From Barthelona sp. PAP020 (taxonomy: Eukaryota > Metamonada: BaSk clade), in contig JARQWU010000094.1 of assembly GCA_040182905.1 (NCBI GenBank), forward strand, positions 1 through 34,426: a stretch of 34,426 nucleotides of DNA, written 5' to 3'. The translations under genes and the position numbers were made by a program. The notes below the pieces were generated by a model. It did not search any database. It was not told the origin of the DNA and saw only the letters and a program-made list of their open reading frames with translations. This document shows positions 19,481 to 30,115 of this stretch, one piece after another. Numbering within the stretch: position 1 is the first letter of the stretch; each line of letters starts with the position of its first letter.

Positions 19481-22400
19481 ATGAAGTTTGTTGCTTGTGA
19501 TGCTAATGCTGCGGCTGCACATATTTCTTATGCATGTTCTGATGTATCTGTAATTTATCCAATTACTCCTTCCACTCAAATGGCCGAATTGAGTGACAAG
19601 TGGTCAGTTGAAGGACGAAAAAATGTTTTTGACGAAGTAGTTGAAGTTCGACAAATGCAATCTGAAGGTGGTGTTGCAGGAGCTATTCATGGAGCTAATG
19701 CTTCTGGAAATTTGACAAGTACTTTCACCGCTTCACAGGGATTGTTATTGATGCTTCCTAATATGTATCATATAGCAGGTGAAAATCAAGTTTCTGTCTT
19801 CCATATTGCTTCTCGTCAAATTGGTACTCATGCTGGAGCTTTATTTTGTGATCATTCTGATATATATGCTGCAAAACAAACGGGTTTTGGTTGTATGTCG
19901 AGTTGTACTGTTCAAGAATCATCTGATTTGGCTTTAATTACGCATATTGCAGCACTCAAAGCTAGAATACCTTTTATGCACTTTTTTGATGGCTTACGTT
20001 TGTCTCACGAGTTTCAAAAGATTCGTCAACCTTCATATGAAGAGATTCGTTCAGTATACCCAATTGAATTAGCCAATGAATATCGTAAAAAAGTTGCTTT
20101 GTCTAACAAATCACCTAATATGCGTGGTAGTGGTATGAACAATGAAGTTTGGTGGCAAATTACCGAAACCGGTGCTCATTTTTGGATGGATTGTGCTGAT
20201 GTTGTTGATGGTGTTATGAATGATGTATCTGAATTATTAGGCTACCGTTATCGTCCTTTTGAGTATTTTGGTCATCCTGAAGCGACAGATGTTGTTGTTC
20301 TTATGGGTTCTGGTGCTGCTGTTATGATTTCAACTGTTAAAAAGCTTGCGGCTGAAGGAAAGAAGGTTGGATGTGTTGTTGTTCGTTTATTCCGTCCTTT
20401 TTCCAGTAAGTATTTGTAAAAAGTCATCCCTGAAACAATGGAGAGGATTACAGTTCTTGATAAGAGTCGTGATCTTACTGTTGAGACCCAACCCTTAGCC
20501 GGGGATGTTTTTGGTGCATTTATTGCCAAAAAATTAAAGAATGCTGATTATAAATTGCCAAAATTGATTAAAGGTTGTTATGGTCTCTGTGGATATGAGT
20601 TCACCCCTGCAATGGTTCTCACAATTTTTGAAAATATGGCAAAAGAAAATGCAAAGGATGATTTCAACATCGGTATTTATGATGATGTTAATTATCGTGC
20701 TCTTGATATGCCTACTGAACAATATGACATATTCCCTGAAGGTACGAAAGAGTGTGTGTTTTGGGGTATGGGAGGCGATGGTACCATTGGCGCCAATCGT
20801 AATGCTCTTGCTATTATTGCTGGTGAAACGGATATGTATGCCCAAGGATATTTCAATTTTGATGCAAAAAAAACGGGTGGAACAACAGTTTCACATCTTC
20901 GTTTTTCAAAAGAGCCTATCAATGCACCATTTCAAATCACTAATGAATCAGCTAGTTATCTTGCTGTGCATAAATCTAGTTATTTACAATTGTATCCCAA
21001 ACCCATTGGAGATTTCTTGAAAAAGAACGGTATTTTCATTTTGAATGCAGAATTTAAGACTCTTGAAGAGTTTGATTCATTTACTCCTGCTGTCTTAAAG
21101 AAGACTTTAGCAAAGCAAAATGCTAGTGTGTATATGGTTGATGCTGTCAATCTTGCTCAAGAAATTGGTCTTGGTCGTAGAATCAATAATATCATGCAAA
21201 CTGTTTTCTTCAACCTTACTAATATTACAGGTGATATTGATCATGCTATTTCCTTGTTAAAAGAGGCAATTGTTAAAACTTATAGCAAATATGGAGATGA
21301 AGTTGTTCGTCTCAATATTGAATCAGTTGACAAGGCTATGAGTTGTGTTACTAAATTGGAAATTCCTAAAGAATGGACAGATTTGGAAGATGAACAAGCG
21401 ATTAAGATTGAAGATGCTTCTGATGCTGTGAATGATGTTATTTTACCTTCATTACGTTGGGAGGGTCCTTCCATTCCTGTTTCCAAATTGAAAGATTTTG
21501 AATCTGGAAAATGGCCCACTGATACTGCTAAATATGAAAAAAGACGTCTTGCTGTTCAAGTTCCCACTTGGGATTGTAACAATTGTATTGAATGCAATTT
21601 GTGTACTCTTTCTTGTCCTCATGCCGCTATCAGACCTGTAGTTATTGATAGTGATCAAGAACGTCCTGAATCTTTCATTACCAAAGGTTTAAAAGGATAT
21701 AAGGGATTAGATATGGATTTCCGTATTCAAGTATATCCAGAAGATTGTCTAGGTTGTGGAGTTTGTACTGAAATATGTCCCAAAGACTGTTTAAGTATGG
21801 TTAATAATGATTTCAGTGAAATTGAGAATGCAAAGCTTGCAGATTCTGCTGAAGAAAAAACAACTGAATTGTGTGGTAGTGATAAGAATGTTCGTTCTTC
21901 ACAATTCCTCAAACCTTTCCTTGAATTTTCTGGTGCTTGCGCTGGTTGTGCTCAAACACCTCTAATTAAGTTGATCACCCAATTGTTTAATACACGTCTT
22001 CAAATTGCTTGTGCTGTTGGTTGTGCTATGGTTTGGGGAAATATGGGTCCTCCTAATCCTTACTGTCGTGATTCCAAAGGTCGTGGTCCTGTGATTGCCA
22101 CATCTTTATTCGAAGACAATGCTGAATTTGGTTACGGATTAACTGTTGGTGGACGTTTCCGTCGTAACAGATTGATATCTAATGTTCAACATATAATTGA
22201 TGAAAAATTAGTTTCTGAAAATAGTCTTGTAAAACTTAAAGAATGGTTAGATGTTCGCAATGACTTGTCTGCTGTTGAAAAAATAGCTAATGAGCTTTGT
22301 GAAGAATTAGAGATGGACCAATCTGAAAAAGCCAAAGAAATCATGCTTGCCAGTGATTTGTTTGTTCCCAAATCATATTGGATTATTGGTGGAGACGGTT

Positions 22401-23035
22401 GGGCTTATGATATTGATTTCCATGGACTTGATCATGTTCTTGCATCTGGTGAAAATATCAATGTTCTTATTATGGACACTGAAGTTTATTCTAACACTGG
22501 TGGACAAAAATCTAAAGCTACACCTCGTGCTGCTGTTGCCAAATTTGCTGCTGGTGGTAAAAGAGAAGGAAAGAAGGATGTTTTCCAAATGTTTATGTCT
22601 TATGAAAATGTATTTGTTGGTTCAATTGCTCTTGATGCCAATCCAACGCATGCTCTCAAGGTTATCAAAGAAGCAGAAGCTTATGATGGGCCATCGGTTA
22701 TCATTGCATATTGTCCTTGTATTGCTCACAATATTGATAAGGGTATGTCACAAGTTCCTGATATAATGAACATGGCTGTTGAAACAAGGTATTGGCCTTT
22801 ATTCAAGTTTGACCCAACCTTGCTTGCCAGTGGAAAGAATCCTTTGAAAATTGAAAATGTTAGAAAAGAAGCTCCTCCTGTTGACGAATTTATCAATCGT
22901 CAAATTCGTTTCAAACAATTGGCAAAGATTGATCCACAACATGCTCCAGAAGTATATGCCGATTTGCAAAATGATGTCAATCGCAGATGGAACAAGCTCA
23001 TTGCTTTACAAAACAGTTACGATGCTAAAAAGTAA
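19481..23035 (+). CDS. Pyruvate:ferredoxin oxidoreductase with in-frame TAA
   Basis: Converts pyruvate and CoA to acetyl-CoA and CO2, reducing ferredoxin; central to anaerobic energy metabolism. Read as one frame there are 1184 codons before the final stop, the normal PFOR length. Domains in order: pyruvate/TPP domain (YPITPST at 26-32, VRQMQSEGG, FTASQGLLLM, HFFDGLRLSHE), CoA-binding region, 2x[4Fe-4S] ferredoxin domain (CNNCIECNLCTLSCPHAAI near 699, CLGCGVCTEICPKDC near 756), CAGCAQTP, and TPP motif GGDGWAYDID with NTGGQ. Codon 313 is TAA (20417-20419); both sides stay in the same frame and align with PFORs without a gap (RPFSSKYL*KVIPET). The ATG at 19481 matches the usual start, leaving no room for an organellar presequence. 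It is either a nonsense allele, readthrough, a miscalled base, or a tiny intron. Confidence 0.92.
20417..20419 (+). other. In-frame TAA within PFOR
   Basis: TTG TAA AAA GTC context at codon 313. The residue position corresponds to a hydrophobic residue (often Leu, Phe or Val) before K-x-L-P in other PFORs, so TTA to TAA is a one-base explanation. No other recognised gene in the window has an internal stop, so a genome-wide code change is unlikely. Confidence 0.9.
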
Positions 23036-23379
23036 AAGGAGAGGTATTATTGTTGTTACCTTTGAGTTTTTTCTTTGCACAAAATTTTTGAGATTGAAAT
23101 CTCAATTGACCGGCAAAAAAAAAAAAGAACTGTATCTTTATTGATCTGTGATACTTCTTTTCGAAAGAATTTCTAAAACTTCCGTTTTACGATTGACATG
23201 AAGCGATAACTATCTTTCATGAGGAATTGATGCAATACTGATTGTTCAAATGAATAATTGAGACTCTAATCTTGCTGAGTATTCAAAGATCAAAAGTTTG
23301 GTGCAGATCTTTGAAAGGTTACACATATGTTGAAATAAAAGGAATATATGAATAATATGAGGAAATTTTATTTTTTATT
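23036..23379. other. Spacer between convergent PFOR and PIKfyve genes
   Basis: A 344-nt gap with no coding region. It contains a diverged relative of the 646-1457 repeat (see next entry). Confidence 0.5.
23150..23320. repeat. Diverged relative of the 5' tandem element
   Basis: TGCAATACTGATTGTTCAAA at 23231-23250 differs from 1260-1279 in copy 2 at three positions. An ACTC..ATCTT..TGA block follows after nearly the same spacing as in copies 1 and 2 (ACTCCGATCTTCTTGA in copy 2). A preceding CTTTCATGAGG recalls CTTTCATAGG. The central G-rich hairpin block is missing. The outer limits are approximate. Confidence 0.4.
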
Positions 23380-26300
23380 TTATTTTTTAGTGGTTTCAAC
23401 GTCAGTAACATTTGTTTCAGCTGTCATTGGTAAAGGAATATACCTATCTGGAGAAATACAAAAGTATAAATAATAACTGGTTAAGAAGCGAGAACGATAA
23501 CTCTCAGGATGTAAAATTGTAGGTCTTTTGGACCCATCTCCCAATATACCTGTAGATTTGACAAAAGATTCCAATCTTTTATCCCAAGTGTACGTTCTTA
23601 CATAATCTATCAGAGAAACAACGATTTGATTAGTGGAATGGTTCACACCAACCAAAAGGGAATAGTCCATGACAAAATTATCAGCCAAAAACTTCGTATC
23701 ACGATGCAATGCGATAATCAGCATCTTATTCGATTTAGCGTCAACTAACAATCGGTCATTGATGCTATTTTCCAAATAATTCTCATCCAAAAGAGTTATT
23801 GGAGGGTTGGAATATTCATTACATTCGAACAATTCAAAATTTTCACAAAAAAATTGTTGAGCATTGTTTTCTTCTTCGTTAATACTTTTATCAGTTCTAG
23901 TTTGATATTTTTGAGATACATATCTCTTCCTTAATGAGCCTTTCAAATCATAAACCAAATCGAATGCTTGTTCATACATGAAATTCGGCATTAAGATGTA
24001 GTTATGAACGATATTATCTATTTGTATCTGAAAAACACCTAAGATAGGTAATAAACAGCTTGGCTCTTTATTAACCACTGTATCAAGGAAATGTTGGAAA
24101 TATTGAAAACCAAAACCTTCAAACAAGGTGAATTCTGTTTCGTTAATTTTTTTCAAAATGAATCTTTGATCCAAAGTACGATAAAAAGAAGCAGAACTTT
24201 TCCCACCTGAAGTGTTAATTGGACGACATCTCATTAAGGAGATGCACAAATTTTCAACATTTAAATGATTACATAATTGTTCAAAATGTAACGGAAAACA
24301 ACTCTTTATATGTATCATACGATCATTAGATAATGGAATGGCTTCATAAATAGATTTGAAATTATTTGATTGAATTTTAAGAATAGTTCCTAATTTTTGG
24401 TATTTTGCAGGCAAATCTTTAGCAGATTCAAAATTTATACTTTCAGTTAAGGTGTTTAATTTATGATTGTATGATTTACTTTTTAATAAGTAAGCAACAA
24501 TTGAACTTGGTTCATCTTCACGAATGAAATATATACCTTCCATTGTATCAGGTAGATTAATATGAACTCGTTTAGATTCTAATATTTCAATGGTTGGAAT
24601 TGGCAAATTGAATACCACCAAAGGTAAAGGATGATAAGAAGTTTGTGAAGTTTGAAAACTGTTTGAGATCCATTCAACGTCTTCATTGTTTAAAGTGTCT
24701 GAACTAAAATCATTATCCATTTCGGCAGGGGAAGAGGTAATTTCTGGAAATATATTCAGATTGTTGGAATTATGTCGAGGGGTTAAACAATTATCCATCG
24801 ATTCAGGAGTTGAACCTTCACCCCAAATATCTAATTTTAAGTTTAAAGAATCATCTAAAGGATTGACAGTATCAAAAAATCCTAAAGAAAGATCTAACCT
24901 ACCAGAAGTGATTCTATGACGATTAGATATCTTGTTTTCAGCAGAAGTAATAGTATGCATTATTGGATCTGTGACAGTTAAATCTTCAGTGAAAAAATCT
25001 TCAAACTTTTCATCAAAATATTCATCAATGATTACTGAAGGAAAAGATATTTCTTGAACAATTGTACTGTTGATAAAAGTATCATCCAATAAAGAATGAT
25101 TATTTGTTTTGAAAGGAATCGAAGATTTTTTGAAATGGTTTATAATATTTTGAATTAAATCATCAATCTTAGCTTTCCAATAATGTATTTGCTTGATAAA
25201 GTCGATTCTAGCAAAATTAAGTTGATAAAAATTTTCAGACAGATTTTCAATTGTGTGTGACATTTTAAATTTTGAATTGACTTCATCAATACAATTGATC
25301 AATTTCAATCTTATATCTTCAGGCACAGGAAAGTTTTCTTCATAATTTAATAAGATTGTTTTTAAGCTTTGTTGTATAAGCTTTGAAAACTTTAAAAAGC
25401 TATCGATTTCATATTCATAAATTCTATTGATGTACCCTTGATTCTTAATGATATAATCCGTATTTGGTAAGATCATTTGGTATTGTTTCTTTTGAACTTT
25501 CTTTAATTTGATGATTTGATTGGATTGACAAAAGAATAATTCCCAATCTTTGATCAGATGTTTACAATCTGGGAACAATAAAGAATAACACTCACCGTAT
25601 AACAAAAAGGATAAGAATCTGCCAAAACTAATTGCTCCAAATTTCTCATTCATTACAGTAATGGGGCACAACGATTTTTCACAATGTGGACAATAGATCC
25701 AATACACAATGCATTCGTTGACAGTTAGTTTTTGATAATTCTGTTCTAAATTAAGTTTAATTATCTCAATTGCTTGATTATTGTGATAGAAATAAGCAAC
25801 ATGATCATCTATTAAATTCTTACTACAAGGTTGAAGAAATTCAGTTTCTTGTTTGAACGAAATCATATCGATGTTTTCAGTGAAAGTGACTTCATTCACG
25901 CTATCCACTAAATCACAAGCATTTGACAAAAAAACTTGTCTCAAATAATCCTTCAATGTTAAATCATACTGAGTATTGAATTGTAACGTTAGTAATTTGG
26001 GAGGAAAACATATATTCTGGGTAATCGAATTTTTTAATTCAAACAGAAAGGTGATCCCTTTCAAGCTCCAAAATGATGCATCTAAAAAACGATAATGTAA
26101 ATTTTGACAAAACCATAGCAAATCCTCCGATGATTGTGGGGCAGCTGATGAAAGTAATCTAGCGTTTTTCGGGAAAAACAATGGAATTTTCTCTGGGGAA
26201 TCCAAATAAATTAAATCATGTGTAGTTTTCTCTTTTTGTATTTTTAAAACACCATTTTTTCCTTCATAATAAGTGTCAGGAATAGTTAAACCAAGTGGAT

Positions 26301-27801
26301 AATTGGGTAAATTAACTTTTTGAAACAGATTATATTCAATTTTTTCATCTAGAAACAAACTACTTGCTAACGCTGCATTTTCAAAAAGATTATAACAACG
26401 GTTTAGCATAACTCTGAATAAATCTAGCATTATATTATCATAAATTATTGGTAACATTATACTAGTAACTCTCAATTTTCCTGCTTCCCCATTAATTTTA
26501 GGGAAAGATGAAAATTGTTCCTTTCTTTTAATACTTGATTTTAAGAACACATAATTTTTTTTCGTTTTTTCAATATACGTACATTTAAAGCTTTCACAAC
26601 TTCCTAAAATATTCATCGCTCCTTCATTAGGCAAAACTATCTGTTGTATTGATGTGATGGGTGTTGCTTCAACAAAATCTTGTATTAAAGACAAAGTATC
26701 GATATTTACATTGGTAATTACCTGAATTCCACTTTTAATCAACTCTTCCATAAGTAAACAGTCATTTTTATTTCCAGTACATATAATAACGTCTGGATGT
26801 AATATTTGGTACTTATTTATGTTTGTACGTAGCCATTCTCTTTCTTGTTTCTTTCTTAATTCAAATAGTATGTCAGAATCGGTGGTTTTCGGTTGAAGAT
26901 AATCAATATTACCATTTATTAACAAAATTTTAGGATTAAAAATTGTTTTAGAAGATAAAAAAGTGCTGCCATTGAAAATTAATCCATTAAAAATCGTAAC
27001 TTTATTGATTTCATTACATTTTGCTAGAGGAATCATTGAAAAAACGTTATATTGAGGATTTAATATCGGAAATACTTGTTTAACCACCTTATACACAATA
27101 TTAATGAATAAATCTAAATCAAGATTATTATTTGCAAAAACCTTTCCTATTTCCTTCTTTTTGCTGAAATATATATCAAAAAATTCATGTAACAAGATAC
27201 AAGATTGTCTTTTCCAATCAAACCATTTATCTCGTTTATATCTCAAACATTCCTCAATAAAATCACCAAAATCTACAGAATTAATGCTCTTCCAATTCCA
27301 TCCAAATTTCTTATTGTAGTTGTTCAGAAAAAATTTGGTTAATTCTTTATTCTCTTGTCCAATCGAATGAAAGTATTCTTTTAACTTGTTTTCGTAGGTA
27401 CATCGCATATAATGATTTACAAATGGCGATTTATCAACTTCAGTGACATGATATGCTCGAAATTGAAATGGTAAATTAGAATATAGTTCTAAACAATGTT
27501 CACAACATCTTAAAGTCATATTAACATAATTTAATTGATGTGAACAACAATCATTACAAAAAATATTTCCACAAGCTCGACAATGATGTCGTCGATTTAA
27601 TATTGTAAAAGGTGTTCCACATTCAAAACACATTGTCGATACATCATCATTTATCCATCCTAAATTATTGTCAAAAGTCTTTATTACTTTTGAAAAATCA
27701 TCCGCTTTCTTTTGTACCTCTTCATGTTTTGTAAATAATTCAAAATATTCTTTCTCAAAGATATTGTTATCAAATTCATTTGTATTATCAGAATTCATCA
27801 T
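23380..27801 (-). CDS. PIKFYVE: PIKfyve/Fab1 phosphatidylinositol 3-phosphate 5-kinase
   Basis: Makes PI(3,5)P2 on endosomes and vacuoles. The protein is 1473 aa from ATG 27801. A FYVE zinc finger at about 58-107 contains RRHHCRACG and the expected Cys pairs and binds PI3P. A chaperonin (CCT/GroEL-like) domain at ~250-430 includes VTIFNGLIFNG, IDYLQP, EREWLRTNINKYQILHPDVII, and VLPNEGAMNILG. A cysteine-rich region follows (YCPHCEKSLCPITVMNEKFGAISFGRFLSFLL). After a long disordered linker comes the C-terminal kinase with GGKSSASFYRT, FILKKI, LKGSLRKRYV, DNFVMDYSLLVGV and LIDYVRTYTWDKRLE. This complete order is diagnostic of Fab1/PIKfyve. It is shorter than yeast Fab1 (2278 aa). No DEP domain was seen. 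Confidence 0.95.
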   Translation of the reverse strand: MMNSDNTNEFDNNIFEKEYFELFTKHEEVQKKADDFSKVIKTFDNNLGWINDDVSTMCFECGTPFTILNRRHHCRACGNIFCNDCCSHQLNYVNMTLRCCEHCLELYSNLPFQFRAYHVTEVDKSPFVNHYMRCTYENKLKEYFHSIGQENKELTKFFLNNYNKKFGWNWKSINSVDFGDFIEECLRYKRDKWFDWKRQSCILLHEFFDIYFSKKKEIGKVFANNNLDLDLFINIVYKVVKQVFPILNPQYNVFSMIPLAKCNEINKVTIFNGLIFNGSTFLSSKTIFNPKILLINGNIDYLQPKTTDSDILFELRKKQEREWLRTNINKYQILHPDVIICTGNKNDCLLMEELIKSGIQVITNVNIDTLSLIQDFVEATPITSIQQIVLPNEGAMNILGSCESFKCTYIEKTKKNYVFLKSSIKRKEQFSSFPKINGEAGKLRVTSIMLPIIYDNIMLDLFRVMLNRCYNLFENAALASSLFLDEKIEYNLFQKVNLPNYPLGLTIPDTYYEGKNGVLKIQKEKTTHDLIYLDSPEKIPLFFPKNARLLSSAAPQSSEDLLWFCQNLHYRFLDASFWSLKGITFLFELKNSITQNICFPPKLLTLQFNTQYDLTLKDYLRQVFLSNACDLVDSVNEVTFTENIDMISFKQETEFLQPCSKNLIDDHVAYFYHNNQAIEIIKLNLEQNYQKLTVNECIVYWIYCPHCEKSLCPITVMNEKFGAISFGRFLSFLLYGECYSLLFPDCKHLIKDWELFFCQSNQIIKLKKVQKKQYQMILPNTDYIIKNQGYINRIYEYEIDSFLKFSKLIQQSLKTILLNYEENFPVPEDIRLKLINCIDEVNSKFKMSHTIENLSENFYQLNFARIDFIKQIHYWKAKIDDLIQNIINHFKKSSIPFKTNNHSLLDDTFINSTIVQEISFPSVIIDEYFDEKFEDFFTEDLTVTDPIMHTITSAENKISNRHRITSGRLDLSLGFFDTVNPLDDSLNLKLDIWGEGSTPESMDNCLTPRHNSNNLNIFPEITSSPAEMDNDFSSDTLNNEDVEWISNSFQTSQTSYHPLPLVVFNLPIPTIEILESKRVHINLPDTMEGIYFIREDEPSSIVAYLLKSKSYNHKLNTLTESINFESAKDLPAKYQKLGTILKIQSNNFKSIYEAIPLSNDRMIHIKSCFPLHFEQLCNHLNVENLCISLMRCRPINTSGGKSSASFYRTLDQRFILKKINETEFTLFEGFGFQYFQHFLDTVVNKEPSCLLPILGVFQIQIDNIVHNYILMPNFMYEQAFDLVYDLKGSLRKRYVSQKYQTRTDKSINEEENNAQQFFCENFELFECNEYSNPPITLLDENYLENSINDRLLVDAKSNKMLIIALHRDTKFLADNFVMDYSLLVGVNHSTNQIVVSLIDYVRTYTWDKRLESFVKSTGILGDGSKRPTILHPESYRSRFLTSYYLYFCISPDRYIPLPMTAETNVTDVETTKK

Positions 27802-27916
27802 CCATCATCTGTTTAATTTCTATGAAATATCATAAAATCAAACAAAAATATATAAAGGTAAAAAATAAATTTTATCACTTATAAGTTTATTGAGTAGATA
27901 CTAGAACAGAATAGAC

Positions 27917-28449
27917 CTAGAGTCTGCGACCACGACGACCACCTTTACGACGAGTGGAATCAGTGGGAATGGGGGTAATATCTTCAATACGACCAAAGTA
28001 CATACCACTACGGGCAAGACCTCTCATGGCAGAGAAAGCAGCACTAGAAGGAGATGCTTTCTTCAAACCACCAGTACCACGGAAACGAACAACAAGACCA
28101 GTAATACCACGGGCTTTGCAAACTTCAGCGATTTGTTGGGCAGCTCTGAAAGCAATGAAAGGAGAACTTTGTTCGTGTTGATTCTTGGCAAGACAACCTC
28201 CAGAAATACGGGCAACAGTTTCACGATCAGATAAATCGGTAATATGCTATTAAGTTAGTTTATATTCAAACAACAATATAAAAAGCGAATTAAAACACTA
28301 AATCAATGATAAACAAAGATATAATGGTCATAAGAAAACATACAATAATAGTGTTATTCTTTGCAGCCAAAATGTGGCAAACACCATAGACAATTTCGTT
28401 CTTTTCAGCAGACTACATGTTAGATTATGTTTGATAAAGTCAGAACCAT
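27917..28449 (-). CDS. RPS14: 40S ribosomal protein S14 (uS11), three exons
   Basis: Exon 3 is 28246-27917 and exon 2 is 28412-28344. Exon 1 is proposed as just the ATG at 28449-28447. The join gives 133 aa. Exon 2/3 reads [16 protein letters not shown] then [17 protein letters not shown], and ends [18 protein letters not shown]...[19 protein letters not shown], as in human uS11 (151 aa) but with a shorter, archaeal-like N-terminus (MSAEKNE). Exons 2 and 3 are certain. Exon 1 is inferred because an in-frame TAG ends the upstream sequence, and ATG followed by GT...CTAACATGTAG is the nearest fit. The protein lines the mRNA channel of the small subunit. Divergent from PA2G4. Confidence 0.95.
28247..28343 (-). 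other. RPS14 intron 2 (97 nt)
   Basis: Donor GTATGT at 28343, acceptor CTAACTTAATAG ending at 28247. Splicing joins NNTII to HITDL in register with known uS11 proteins. Confidence 0.93.
28413..28446 (-). other. RPS14 intron 1 directly after ATG (34 nt, proposed)
   Basis: The acceptor CTAACATGTAG ending at 28413 is strong. The donor GTTCTG following ATG at 28449-28447 is weaker than the GTATG type used in RPS4 and RPS14 intron 2. A different, more distant exon 1 cannot be excluded. Confidence 0.55.
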
Positions 28450-28654
28450 TGTGGGATGTATCAACTCAAAAAATTTTGCAGAAGGTAATAAAAATTTTTC
28501 AAAGTTTTCTTTCCAAATTTTATTTTCCGTCTTCTCTTTCAAAATTAGATATTATGAAATATTGTGATTCAAAACATTATAAAAGAACAATATAAACATT
28601 TTTCAAGTTGTTTTATTTGTGGAAATTTTTCATTTTTTTTTTGATTCAACCATA

Positions 28655-29813
28655 ATGTCTGAAGAGTGGGAAGAAGAATATAACCAAGACGTCGAAGAAG
28701 AATTAGATATCTCTGATCCAGCTATTGAAACCATCTATCGTTTAGGTGCTGATATTGCAAATGGTATTGTGTATTTGAATGTTTTTTCACTAATATTTAG
28801 CTGCATTAGAACTTGCCAAGAAATTACTTGTCCCTGGAACTAAAATTGCATCTGTTTCTCGTGAAGTTGATGCTTTTATCACTGAAGAAGCCAACAAATT
28901 TTATAAGAAGCGTACTGATATTGCCAAAGGAGTTGCTATGCCTTGTTGCATTTCTTTGAACAATTGTGCTCGTTTCAATTATCCTGCTATTGATGATGAA
29001 ACTATTGTTAATGAAGGAGATTTAGCTAAGATTGAGCTTGGTGTTCATTTTGATGGAGCTCCAGTTTGTATTGCAGATACAATTGTTGTTGGACGTGATG
29101 TTGTTGCTGGACGTGAAGCCGATGTTATCTGTGCTGCCAATATTGCTTTTGAAGCCGCTTATCGTATGATTAGACCTGGTATAAAAGCTTCTGAAATTAC
29201 TGAAGTTATTAAGAAAGTTGCTCACATGTATGGTTGCAAGCCTTGTGTTGACACTTTGTCTCATAGAGTTTCTTTCTATAACATTTGTTCTATTGATTTG
29301 ATTGCCAATGATTCTACCCCTGAAAATCACTATGATGATCATGAAATTAAGGAAAATACTGTTTATCATTTGAATTTGATGATGTCTACTGGAGATGGAT
29401 TATTGGATGATCGTGATGCTGCCCCTGTTGTTTATCGTAGAGATTTGGATAATGTTGTTTCCATGAAATTAAAGACTACCAAAAAGTTATGTGAATATTT
29501 AGAAGGCACTGCTGCCAATTTCTATTTCACTTCAAATAATCTTCCTGATGATGTTTTAAGAGCTGGTATTTCTGAATTGCGTTCTAAACAAGGTTTGATT
29601 GAATACCCTGCTTTATACGAAAGATCTTCTCATTTGGTTGCTCAAAAAATGATGACTGTTTTCGTCAAGCCTAATTTCAACAGTGTTATTACCCAAATTG
29701 GATCTTCCAATGTCGAAATTGCTTCTGATAAGGAAATTACTGAAGAAATTCAAGAAATTTTAAATCGTAGCGTTGAAAAGAAGAAAAAGAGACGCAACAA
29801 AAAGAAGAATTAA
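28655..29813 (+). CDS. PA2G4: PA2G4/EBP1-like protein (methionine aminopeptidase fold)
   Basis: Exon 1 is 28655-28763, the intron 28764-28800, and exon 2 28801-29813; the product is 373 aa (human PA2G4 394). Splicing gives RLGADIAN followed by AALELAKKLLVPGTKI in frame. Matches to EBP1 include KGVAMPCCISLNNCARF, NEGDLAKIELGVHFDG, ADTIVVG, the region around SHRVSFY, and a basic C-terminus (EKKKKRRNKKKN). EBP1 has the fold of type 2 methionine aminopeptidase without activity. It binds ribosomes near the exit tunnel and is nucleolar and cytosolic. The IELG segment has Glu where active enzymes have a metal-binding Asp. It shares a ~205-nt divergent spacer with RPS14, fitting co-expression with ribosome genes. 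Confidence 0.93.
28764..28800 (+). other. PA2G4 intron (37 nt)
   Basis: Donor GTATTG, acceptor CTAATATTTAG. Phase 1. Removal restores the conserved EBP1 frame; without it the first ORF stops within 30 codons. Confidence 0.92.
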
Positions 29814-30115
29814 ATTAATTATTTCACCTTCAGAAAATCATAAATCTAATTCAATTATTTGTGTCATTCTATTTTATTTTTTGATATTATGTGCCATTTT
29901 TTTGTCATTTCTGTTTTCAAAGGTTTTAAAATAAAAGTTGTTGAAAGAATTTTTTTATATTTTGGATTTGTGTTTATTGAAGCTGAACAGTTGCAAAAAA
30001 ATGGTTTTACAATCAAAAAAATAGAAACAAATTGTGCCAAAAAAGCAAAATGTGATGAGGAAAAAAAATGAGATGGCTTTCTCAGTACTTCTTTTACTGT
30101 AATTATTCATATTAA
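29814..30115. other. Spacer, nothing identified
   Basis: About 300 nt between PA2G4 and RPN2 on the same strand. A 70-codon open frame inside it is Lys/Phe-rich and unsupported by any motif. No RNA gene seen. Confidence 0.5.

Noticed and set aside
20402-20419. 18-nt intron removing the PFOR TAA
   Set aside because: Starts GTAAGT but ends AAAAAG without the CTRAY...TAG motif, and would delete six residues at a position where PFORs show no gap. Kept only as a low-probability option.
20417-20419. Reassigned stop codon (alternative nuclear code)
   Set aside because: All other long conserved genes here (RPN2, PIKfyve, PUS7, RPS4, PA2G4) contain no internal TAA, TAG or TGA, and several end in TAA at the expected place.
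29859-30071. 70-codon ORF between PA2G4 and RPN2
   Set aside because: Lys/Phe-rich composition expected of AT-rich spacer; no recognisable domain.
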